Source of the DNA: Clostridia bacterium
GTDB lineage: Bacteria > Bacillota > Clostridia > Oscillospirales > CAG-272
Length of the DNA: 6,018 nt
Assembly: GCA_017559555.1 (NCBI GenBank)
Contig: JAFYRH010000270.1
Coordinates: 1-6,018, forward strand
Direction of reading: 5' to 3'
Shown piece after piece: positions 1 through 5,231 of the stretch. The notes under the pieces were generated by a model that was not told the origin of the DNA, did not search any database, and saw only the letters and a list, made by a program, of their open reading frames with translations. A program made the position numbers and the translations under genes. How positions within the stretch are numbered: the stretch's first letter is position 1; each line of letters opens with the position of its first letter.

Positions 1-23
1 CGGTAGGATTTTTTTATTTTCTC

Positions 24-53
24 TTGCATTTTCTATATTCACTATGGTATAAT
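24..53 (+). promoter_or_regulatory. Sigma-A promoter of the DUF2156-GNAT-isomerase operon
   Basis: A TTGCAT -35 box (24-29) and a perfect TATAAT -10 box (48-53) are separated by 18 bp. The -10 is preceded by TG at 45-46, giving an extended -10 element. Transcription would start near base 60, leaving a leader of about 23 bases before the ATG at 83. The ribosome binding site is AAGGAG at 71-76, six bases before the ATG. It is the only promoter-like sequence seen ahead of the three + strand genes, which are tightly packed, so it probably drives all of them. The assignment comes from motif reading only. Confidence 0.75.
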
Positions 54-82
54 AAAAACAGATTTTAGGAAAGGAGAACCCC

Positions 83-1018
83 ATGAGCAATTTGTTACAC
101 ATGAACACCATTCCCTTTCGTGTCATTACCCCCGACGACCGCGCGCAATATGAAGCACTACTTGCCACCGAGGGCGAGCGCGGATGCGAATACTCCTTTG
201 CCAATTTGTATCTTTGGGGTCGCCAACGCATCGCCTTTTTGCACGGGCATGCACTCTTCTTTTCTCAATTTAACCGTCGCACGGTCTATCCCTTTCCCAT
301 AGGAACAGGTGACAAAAAAGCCGTTTTAGATGCCATTATTGCCGATGCCGCTGCGCGCGGTATTCCCTGCCGCATTACGGGGCTTGGGGAGAAAGATTTA
401 GAACTGATTCGATCCTTATATCCTGATCAATTCCGCTTTCATTGCGACGAAAATTCCTTCGACTACGTATACGACGTCAACGATCTTGCCGATCTTCCCG
501 GCAAAAAATATCACGTCAAGCGCACCAACCTCAATCGCTTTGCCGAAGAATATCCCAACGCGCACACCGAACCGCTCAGCGAAAGCAACCTTCCCGCCGC
601 AGAAGCCCTTTTGGAGGAATGGTTTGCAAGCCGCTTGCAAGAAGACCCCGACGGGGACTTTCATATGGAACGCGCCGCCATTCGCAAAGCCTTGCGAGAC
701 AAAAACGAGATTGGTATGTGCGGTCTTGTACTAATGAACGGGGAGCGCGCCATTGCGCTGACCCTCGGCAGTCTCCTCTCCCCCGACACAATGGACGTGC
801 ATTTTGAAAAAGGCGCACCCGACGTTGCGGGAGCCTATGTTGCCATAAACTGTGCTTTTGCACGCTACGTTCGCGAAAATTACCCTGCCGTTCGCTTTTT
901 GAACCGCGAAGAAGACATGGGCATTGAGGGATTACGCCGTGCAAAGCAAAGCTATCGACCGCATCACATGGTGCGCAAATGTTGGGCATGCCTCTTGGAG
1001 GACGGATATGATTATTAA
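83..1018 (+). CDS. DUF2156 domain protein (MprF C-terminal-like, GNAT-fold)
   Basis: The protein is 311 residues and reads as a full-length stand-alone DUF2156 protein, the family related to the C-terminal catalytic domain of phosphatidylglycerol lysyltransferase (MprF). Family-like features are CEYSFANLYLWG near residues 35-46, a basic GKKYHVKRTNLNRF segment at 140-153, and the conserved C-terminal NREEDMGIEGLRRAKQSYRP block at 274-293. No membrane segments are visible, so unlike MprF it should be cytoplasmic. MprF transfers aminoacyl groups from tRNA to lipid; whether this soluble homologue uses aminoacyl-tRNA or acyl-CoA, and on what acceptor, cannot be told. The start at 83 is chosen for its AAGGAG at 71-76; a second Met at residue 7 (101) has no comparable site. 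Its end overlaps the next gene by 11 bases, implying coupled translation with a GNAT. Codon use is rich in GCC and CGC. The family call is firm; the biochemical role is unknown. Confidence 0.87.
   Translation: MSNLLHMNTIPFRVITPDDRAQYEALLATEGERGCEYSFANLYLWGRQRIAFLHGHALFFSQFNRRTVYPFPIGTGDKKAVLDAIIADAAARGIPCRITGLGEKDLELIRSLYPDQFRFHCDENSFDYVYDVNDLADLPGKKYHVKRTNLNRFAEEYPNAHTEPLSESNLPAAEALLEEWFASRLQEDPDGDFHMERAAIRKALRDKNEIGMCGLVLMNGERAIALTLGSLLSPDTMDVHFEKGAPDVAGAYVAINCAFARYVRENYPAVRFLNREEDMGIEGLRRAKQSYRPHHMVRKCWACLLEDGYDY
997..1001 (+). promoter_or_regulatory. Ribosome binding site fixing the GNAT start at 1008
   Basis: GGAGG at 997-1001 lies six bases before the ATG at 1008. The same frame is open upstream to another ATG at 924, but the extra 28 residues would lie entirely inside the preceding gene, have no good Shine-Dalgarno, and show no GNAT-like sequence. 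The site therefore decides for 1008. It lies inside the end of the DUF2156 gene, as expected for translational coupling. Confidence 0.8.
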
Positions 1019-1769
1019 AGCACCGCAAGTTTCAAACATCCCCGCCCTGCGCGCGCTTTGGAAAGATGCCTTCGGTGACACAGATACCGTTTTAGATGCT
1101 TTCTTTCAAACTGCTTTTTCACAAAAGCGTTCTCTGTGCGCCATCATAGAGGATGAGATTGTGGGTATGCTTTATTGGTTCGATTGTACCTATTCGAATC
1201 AAAAAATAGCCTATCTCTACGCAGTTGCCACACACAAAGCATATCGCGGTCGCGGCATCTGTCACAGTCTTATGGATGCGGCTCATCAACTTTTAAAAGA
1301 GCGCGGATACGCAGGTGTCATTTTGGTACCCGAAGAACCGCATTTGTTCGATTTTTACCAAAAGCAAGGCTACAAGATTTGTACGTATGTTTCTGTTTTG
1401 CACACCGATGCCGCCGATGTGGATATCGATTTAAAAAACGTTGATGCCGACACCTATGCTACACTTCGCAAAGAATTTCTCCCCTATGGTGGCGTTATAC
1501 AGGAGGACGAAAATCTTGCTTTTTTGCAGCAGGACGCCACGCTCTATTGCGGCAACGGCTTTTTGCTTGCGGCAAGAAAAGAGCAGGACACCCTTATTGG
1601 TGTTGAACTATTGGGGGACATTAGCGCGGCATCTCGCATCACATACACTTTGAATTGCAAAAACGGTCGTTTTCGCATTCACGGGAATGAAAAACCGTTT
1701 TCTATGTATCGTTCCCTCTCCCCTACCTTGACAACTCCGCCGACCTATTTCGGGCTGGCATTCGACTAA
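1008..1769 (+). CDS. GNAT family N-acetyltransferase with C-terminal extension
   Basis: With the start at 1008 the protein is 253 residues. The N-terminal part (about 1-135) is a GNAT acetyltransferase domain. A beta strand YLYAVATHKAYRGRG ends in the acetyl-CoA pyrophosphate-binding loop (R80-G81-R82-G83), followed by the helix ICHSLMDAAHQLLKERG. The later LFDFYQKQGYK segment (113-123) is the usual FY..GF-type motif B. The C-terminal about 115 residues go beyond a minimal GNAT and end in PTYFGLAFD. Some clostridial GNATs carry such an extension, perhaps a degenerate second GNAT-like lobe. It should acetylate an amine from acetyl-CoA in the cytoplasm; the acceptor is unknown. The gene starts within the end of the DUF2156 gene and lies 25 bases before the isomerase-like gene, so the three are probably one transcript. 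The family is certain; the substrate is not. Confidence 0.88.
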   Translation: MIIKAPQVSNIPALRALWKDAFGDTDTVLDAFFQTAFSQKRSLCAIIEDEIVGMLYWFDCTYSNQKIAYLYAVATHKAYRGRGICHSLMDAAHQLLKERGYAGVILVPEEPHLFDFYQKQGYKICTYVSVLHTDAADVDIDLKNVDADTYATLRKEFLPYGGVIQEDENLAFLQQDATLYCGNGFLLAARKEQDTLIGVELLGDISAASRITYTLNCKNGRFRIHGNEKPFSMYRSLSPTLTTPPTYFGLAFD

Positions 1770-1794
1770 ACTATTTTGTACAGGAGAATACACA

Positions 1795-2592
1795 ATGAAC
1801 AGAAAACTCGGAATCAACATTGACTGCTTGATTGGCGTTGACGAGCTCGACGCGCTCGATTTGGCAAAAGCGGCAGGTTTTGAAACGTTTTTCACAAATT
1901 CTTACACAAATGATATCGTTGCCCCCCTCAAGAAAAAGGCAGATGCGCTTGGATTGACCTTCGAATTTATCCACGCACCTTACCGCAACATTAACGAGTT
2001 GTGGAAAGACGGCACGGGATATTTGGAAGTGATGGAGTATATGAAAGAATCCATCGATTCGGCGGCAGACAATGGCATTGGAATGGTCATCACACACGTT
2101 TCCAGCGGATGGAATCCGCCACCCGTTAACGATTTGGGACTTTCTCGTTATGACGAATTTGTGCGCTACGCAAAAGAGCGCGGTGTTATTTTGGCTTTTG
2201 AAAACTTGCGCCTGCTTGGCAACCTTGCGTGCCTTGTAGATCGCTATGAAAAAGAGGATAATGTTTTCTATTGCTTCGACTGCGGTCACGAGCATTGCTA
2301 TACCAAAACGATCACTATGATGGACGTTTTCACCACACGCGTTTGTTGCACACACATCCACGACAACCACGGTCGCCCCTTTGACGACAAGGTGAACGAC
2401 CACGACGAACACCTTTTGCCCTTTGACGGCAACTATAACTATGAAAAAATGATGCGCAAGCTGGATGAATACAACTACACCGGCTCCCTAATGTTAGAGG
2501 TCTCTCAAAAAAATGCCAACTATAGAAACTTGAGTCGTGAGGAATTTTTGGCAACCTGCTACGAGCGTATCAAAAAAATTTCGCAAATGTAA
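1795..2592 (+). CDS. Sugar phosphate isomerase/epimerase family TIM-barrel protein
   Basis: The 265-residue protein fits the xylose isomerase-like / AP endonuclease 2 TIM-barrel superfamily (Pfam PF01261 type), usual length about 260-280. Candidate divalent metal ligands sit at the ends of the expected strands: H101 in VITHV, E136 in LAFEN, D162 and H165 in FDCGHEH, H189 with D190 in HIHDN, H203/H206 in NDHDEHLLPFDG, and E235 in MLEV. This set is typical of metal-dependent sugar isomerases and epimerases and argues for an intact active site. Members interconvert ketose/aldose or epimeric sugars, inositol derivatives or sugar phosphates; the sequence does not say which. An endonuclease IV role is less likely because the ligand set and length resemble the sugar branch. 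AGGAG at 1782-1786, eight bases before the ATG, supports the start. It is the last gene of its operon, 25 bases after the GNAT, and is followed by a terminator. Cysteines are numerous (C160, C163, C168, C184, C185). Confidence 0.88.
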   Translation: MNRKLGINIDCLIGVDELDALDLAKAAGFETFFTNSYTNDIVAPLKKKADALGLTFEFIHAPYRNINELWKDGTGYLEVMEYMKESIDSAADNGIGMVITHVSSGWNPPPVNDLGLSRYDEFVRYAKERGVILAFENLRLLGNLACLVDRYEKEDNVFYCFDCGHEHCYTKTITMMDVFTTRVCCTHIHDNHGRPFDDKVNDHDEHLLPFDGNYNYEKMMRKLDEYNYTGSLMLEVSQKNANYRNLSREEFLATCYERIKKISQM

Positions 2593-2601
2593 TATCATTA
2601 C

Positions 2602-2633
2602 AAAAAGAAGCACCGCCCGGGTGCTTCTTTTTT
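2602..2633. terminator. Bidirectional intrinsic terminator between convergent genes
   Basis: GAAGCACC (2607-2614) pairs perfectly with GGTGCTTC (2620-2627) around a five-base loop. The stem is extended by flanking A5 (2602-2606) and T6 (2628-2633), so either strand gives a GC-rich hairpin followed by a U-tract. It starts nine bases after the isomerase stop. On the minus strand the AraC gene's stop codon (2632-2634) lies in the A/T tract itself, so the one hairpin serves both convergent genes with almost no spare DNA. Confidence 0.9.
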
Positions 2634-3576
2634 AGAGTTTTGCAAACTCTCTTGGCGAGAGTCCGTATTCTTTTTTGAAGGCTTTGTAGAAAACAGAATA
2701 ATCGGTAAATCCGCATAGCTGCGCTACGCGTTCCATTCCCTCTCCCTCGCTGATGAGCTGCTTTGCCAAAATCAAACGGCGTTGTGTCAAAAAACGGTGA
2801 AAGCTTGTATCCATCTCTTCGCGAAAGAACTTGCTTACTGCACTGCGGCTGATATAAAAGTGTGCCGCAATGCTATCTAACGTGAGTGATTCACTCAAAT
2901 TGTTTTCAATATACTCGATAAAAGAGGTCAAAAGTGTTGGCTGTTCTGCCTGCGAATGGTGCGCCTCCCCAGAATGTGCGGCGCGACAAAGATGCGTTAA
3001 TATTAGCATTGCGGTAGCCGTGGCAGATTCCTCATATCCCGTTTGCATCTCTTCAAATTCGCGCAAACCGTCGCTAAAATAATCTCCAATATAACTCCAA
3101 TCGCTCCCCTTTGTGCGAAGCAGAGAAAATCCCTCTACTGTCTTTAGAAGCGACGCGGGAAAAAGTTCGCAAATGCGCTCTACAAGATCGGCACTCACCC
3201 AAAGAATGTCACGCTCGTAAGCATACTGCATATCATCCGGCAAAATGGGCTTATGGCTCACTCCGGGGGCTACAAGAATCAGATCTCCTGCCGCGAGGCG
3301 GTAGCGATTGGCTCCCACAAAATATTCTACACGATCTGAGGAACGGCAAAACATAATTTCATAAAAGAAGTGCGAGTGCAGAGAAATGCTTTGACGGTTG
3401 TAAGAAATATCACTGTGAAAGCTGACAAGGCTTGAGGACATTTCGAGTTCTTGATATAAATTACCGATAGCAATTCCCTCTTGGGCAAGATATTCCAATA
3501 TTTTGTAATATTCCGCCTCGGTGGTAGGACGTTGAAAACGGGAACGCATCAGTTCCTTCAGTGTTGAAAAATTCAT
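2632..3576 (-). CDS. AraC family transcriptional regulator with cupin-type sensor domain
   Basis: The 314-residue protein has two parts. Residues about 55-115 look like an AraC-type cupin sensor: SLHSHFFYEIMF (65-76) carries the histidine pair and glutamate of a cupin, and AAGDLILVAPGVSHKP (95-110) the second cupin motif. The C-terminal part (about 214-314) is a canonical AraC DNA-binding domain with two helix-turn-helix motifs, LTLDSIAAHFYISRSAVSKFFREE (231-254) and ERVAQLCGFTDYSVFYKAFKKEYGLSPREF (282-311). Such regulators usually bind a sugar or related small molecule and activate a neighbouring catabolic operon. It is divergent from a GPH symporter, its likely target. The start at 3576 has GAGGA (3581-3585 on the complement) at a tight four-base spacing. 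An alternative start at residue 10 (3549) has AAGGA (3554-3558) at a similar spacing, so the N-terminus is uncertain by nine residues. The effector is unknown. Confidence 0.93.
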   Translation of the reverse strand: MNFSTLKELMRSRFQRPTTEAEYYKILEYLAQEGIAIGNLYQELEMSSSLVSFHSDISYNRQSISLHSHFFYEIMFCRSSDRVEYFVGANRYRLAAGDLILVAPGVSHKPILPDDMQYAYERDILWVSADLVERICELFPASLLKTVEGFSLLRTKGSDWSYIGDYFSDGLREFEEMQTGYEESATATAMLILTHLCRAAHSGEAHHSQAEQPTLLTSFIEYIENNLSESLTLDSIAAHFYISRSAVSKFFREEMDTSFHRFLTQRRLILAKQLISEGEGMERVAQLCGFTDYSVFYKAFKKEYGLSPREFAKL

Positions 3577-3617
3577 AAAATCCTCATATTTCCATATATT
3601 TTGCTATTTCTTGTTCT

Positions 3618-3646
3618 ATTTTAGCACATTTTTATCCGTTTTGCAA
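3618..3646 (-). promoter_or_regulatory. Promoter of the AraC-type regulator gene
   Basis: Read on the minus strand, a TTGCAA -35 box (complement of 3641-3646) and a TAAAAT -10 box (complement of 3618-3623) are separated by exactly 17 bp. A TG one base upstream of the -10 adds an extended element. Transcription would begin near 3611, about 35 bases before the ATG at 3576. The -35 box lies within the left copy of a 21-bp direct repeat, so a regulator bound there should block this promoter. Confidence 0.7.
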
Positions 3647-3680
3647 TGTTTTTTAAGATTTTTGCAATTTTATTTCAAAA
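3639..3680 (+). repeat. Tandem 21-bp imperfect direct repeat, likely AraC-type operator
   Basis: Two adjacent 21-bp units, 3639-3659 and 3660-3680, both begin with the identical nonamer TTTTGCAAT and match at 16 of 21 positions. AraC-family proteins commonly bind as dimers to two same-direction half-sites about 21 bp (two helical turns) apart, and the spacing here is exactly that. The right unit ends 10 bases before the transporter -10 and covers its weak -35 region. The left unit covers the regulator's own -35. The operator role is an inference from spacing, position and neighbouring genes; the region is AT-rich, which raises the chance of accidental similarity. Confidence 0.55.
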
Positions 3681-3687
3681 AGAAATA

Positions 3688-3696
3688 TGTTACAAT
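3688..3696 (+). promoter_or_regulatory. Extended -10 promoter of the symporter operon, weak -35
   Basis: TGT followed by TACAAT (-10 at 3691-3696) forms an extended -10 element. At the right distance for a -35 (about 3668-3673) there is only TTTTAT, a poor match. The TTGCAA at 3662-3667 is 23 bp away, too far for direct use. Transcription would start near 3703, giving a leader of about 36 bases before the ATG at 3739. A weak -35 with a repeat directly upstream suggests a promoter that depends on an activator. Confidence 0.6.
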
Positions 3697-3709
3697 AAAA
3701 ATGTTGTAA
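3690..3709. repeat. Short inverted repeat across the symporter -10 and start site
   Basis: TTACAA (3690-3695) and its reverse complement TTGTAA (3704-3709) flank eight bases. One arm overlaps the -10 box and the other covers the predicted transcription start. The arrangement could be a repressor operator, but six-base arms in AT-rich DNA can arise by chance. Confidence 0.3.
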
Positions 3710-3724
3710 AACAAAATTACTTTT

Positions 3725-3730
3725 GGAGGA
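3725..3730 (+). promoter_or_regulatory. Strong ribosome binding site fixing the symporter start at 3739
   Basis: GGAGGA lies eight bases upstream of the ATG at 3739, an ideal Shine-Dalgarno. The frame is open upstream to an ATG at 3646, but translating from there would run through the promoter and operator region and add 31 residues unlike any transporter N-terminus. The site decides for 3739. Confidence 0.88.
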
Positions 3731-3738
3731 AAACTACA

Positions 3739-5169
3739 ATGGCAAAAAAACAAAAAACTGCCGGTGGTCTTACCACAAAACATTGGATCGGCTATATGTT
3801 TGGTGACTTTGGCGGCTGTATGACCTTTACCCTGATGGCAAGCATCTTTTCGATGTATTGTACCAACGTTCTCGGAATCGACCCCCTCCTTATGGGTACT
3901 CTCACTCTTATTTGGACCATTTGGGATGCAATCAATGACCCTATGATGGGTGCTTTGATGGACAAAGCATTTGCAAAACATCAAAACAAGAACGGCAAGT
4001 TCCGTCCTTGGATTCTCCGCGCAACTCCCCTTTTGGCAATCACCGCTATCGCGCTTTGGACAGTTCCCACCTTCTGCGACGGTATTGCAACAATCGTAGC
4101 ACTCTTCTCCTTTAAGATTCTCTATGAAGCAGCTTACACCATGTTCAACATTCCCATGGGCTCTTTGCTTTCCGCAATGTCCAAGAATGACTCCGAGCGT
4201 GCTTCCCTCTCTTCTTCCCGTGGCGTTGGCTCCATGTTCGGTAACATGATCCCCGGTATGGTAGGTCCCGTTATCATCGGTATTTGGGGTGACAGAGATT
4301 CCACCGGTTACATGATCACAGGTATCGTTTGTGCACTCATTGGCTTTGGCGTTTGCTTGATGCACTACTTCTGGACGGAAGAACGCACCACAGTTGGTGA
4401 AACCAAGGCTGACGACATCAAGTTCTCCGATATCCTCACCGTTGTAAAGAAAAACAGACCCTTTGTAGCACTTTGCATTCACGGTATCTGCATTTGCACT
4501 ATGCAATATCTCGTTTCCAACATCAGCCTCTATATGTACTCTGAGGTTTATCACGACGTTACTTACCAAACCATCGGCACTGCTCTCTCCAGTCCTTTTA
4601 TGATCGGTTCTATGGTTCTTGTTCCCTTTATTTGTAAGAAGCTCGGTCTTGAAAAGTTGATTCGTTACTGCCTGCTCATCGGCGGTGCAATCTGCGGTCT
4701 GCTCTTCGTTCTTCACGTTGTTACCGACGTTCATCCTCTTGTTCACGGTGTTATCCTTGGCATTGGCTCGGGTATGTCTATGGTATCCATTCAAATGCAA
4801 TGGGGTCTTGTTGGCGAAGCGATCGATTACAACGAATTTGCAACCGGTAAGAGAACCGAAGGCTCCATTTACGGCACTTTTAACCTCTCTCGCCGTATCG
4901 GTCAAGCAATCGGTAGCTCATTTGGTTTCTACGTTCTCGGTTGGATCGGATTTGATGCAGCTCTTGAGGTACAAAGCGCAGGCACCATCTTTGGCTTGAA
5001 GGCTCTTTGTGTTCTTACTCCCGCAATCTTCATTCTCGGCTCTTGGGCAGCGTTTAAGTTCGTTTGGAACATCACTCCCGAGGTTCGTGCAAAAATGGCA
5101 GCTGCAAAGGCAGCGACCGTTGAAGCTCCCCAAAAAACTCCTGTGGAAGAAATCACCGTCAACGAATAA
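3739..5169 (+). CDS. GPH family (MelB-type) cation:sugar symporter, MFS
   Basis: The 476-residue inner membrane protein has about 12 hydrophobic segments and the signatures of the glycoside-pentoside-hexuronide:cation symporters. These are WDAINDPMMG (62-71), where D63, N66 and D67 correspond to the MelB cation-site residues D55, N58 and D59; GKFRPWIL (86-93) after helix 2; FNIPMGSLLSAMS (136-148) in helix 4; and the late EAIDYNEFATGKRTEG loop (360-375). Such proteins import di- or oligosaccharides, glycosides or glucuronides with Na+ or H+. The position of MelB D124 appears to be N137, as I recall for the pentoside/glucuronide branch, so H+ coupling or a different cation is possible. The last about 30 residues are a hydrophilic Ala/Glu-rich cytoplasmic tail. 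Codon use favours AAG, CGT and GTT more than the upstream genes do, consistent with high expression. It is divergent from an AraC regulator and followed 62 bases later by an esterase gene, which points to carbohydrate uptake. The exact sugar is not determinable. Confidence 0.93.
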   Translation: MAKKQKTAGGLTTKHWIGYMFGDFGGCMTFTLMASIFSMYCTNVLGIDPLLMGTLTLIWTIWDAINDPMMGALMDKAFAKHQNKNGKFRPWILRATPLLAITAIALWTVPTFCDGIATIVALFSFKILYEAAYTMFNIPMGSLLSAMSKNDSERASLSSSRGVGSMFGNMIPGMVGPVIIGIWGDRDSTGYMITGIVCALIGFGVCLMHYFWTEERTTVGETKADDIKFSDILTVVKKNRPFVALCIHGICICTMQYLVSNISLYMYSEVYHDVTYQTIGTALSSPFMIGSMVLVPFICKKLGLEKLIRYCLLIGGAICGLLFVLHVVTDVHPLVHGVILGIGSGMSMVSIQMQWGLVGEAIDYNEFATGKRTEGSIYGTFNLSRRIGQAIGSSFGFYVLGWIGFDAALEVQSAGTIFGLKALCVLTPAIFILGSWAAFKFVWNITPEVRAKMAAAKAATVEAPQKTPVEEITVNE

Positions 5170-5182
5170 TTTTGACTTTTTG

Positions 5183-5206
5183 AGAGCGGCGAGCAATCGC
5201 CGCTCT
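5183..5206 (+). other. Intercistronic hairpin with GCAA tetraloop, no T-tract
   Basis: AGAGCGGCGA (5183-5192) pairs perfectly with TCGCCGCTCT (5197-5206), closing a GCAA loop of the stable GNRA class. It lies 13 bases after the symporter stop and 25 bases before the esterase ATG. On the + strand it is followed by TAGAGATAAG rather than a run of T, so it is not a canonical intrinsic terminator in that direction, and the minus strand also lacks a T-run after it. It may be a leaky terminator, an RNA processing or 3'-end stabilising element, or simply a stable stem between two co-transcribed genes. Confidence 0.7.
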
Positions 5207-5231
5207 TAGAGATAAGATAGGATTTGTATTT

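Noticed and set aside
1..20. A T-rich stretch that could be the tail of an upstream terminator
   Set aside because: The hairpin, if any, lies outside the window, so it cannot be supported.
924..1007. An upstream in-frame start that would lengthen the GNAT by 28 residues
   Set aside because: No Shine-Dalgarno precedes it, it lies fully within the DUF2156 gene, and the ATG at 1008 has GGAGG at ideal spacing.
576..1028. A 150-codon minus-strand frame opposite the DUF2156 gene
   Set aside because: It is Arg-rich with no motif and lies opposite a well supported coding region.
1771..2412. A 213-codon minus-strand frame opposite the isomerase-like gene
   Set aside because: The + strand product has the full metal-site motif set and a good ribosome binding site; the antisense product is low-complexity Val/Cys-rich with no family likeness.
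3631..3648. A possible catabolite-response (cre) site, reading TTGCAAAACGGAT on the minus strand
   Set aside because: The central CG is displaced by one base from the cre consensus and the right half does not match.
3646..3738. An upstream in-frame start that would lengthen the symporter by 31 residues
   Set aside because: It lies upstream of the predicted transcription start and overlaps the putative operator; the ATG at 3739 has a near-perfect ribosome binding site.
3670..4905. A 411-codon open frame antisense to the symporter gene
   Set aside because: It lies wholly opposite a clear 12-segment GPH transporter, lacks a ribosome binding site and recognisable motifs, and is explained by the strong codon bias of the sense gene avoiding the triplets that make antisense stops.
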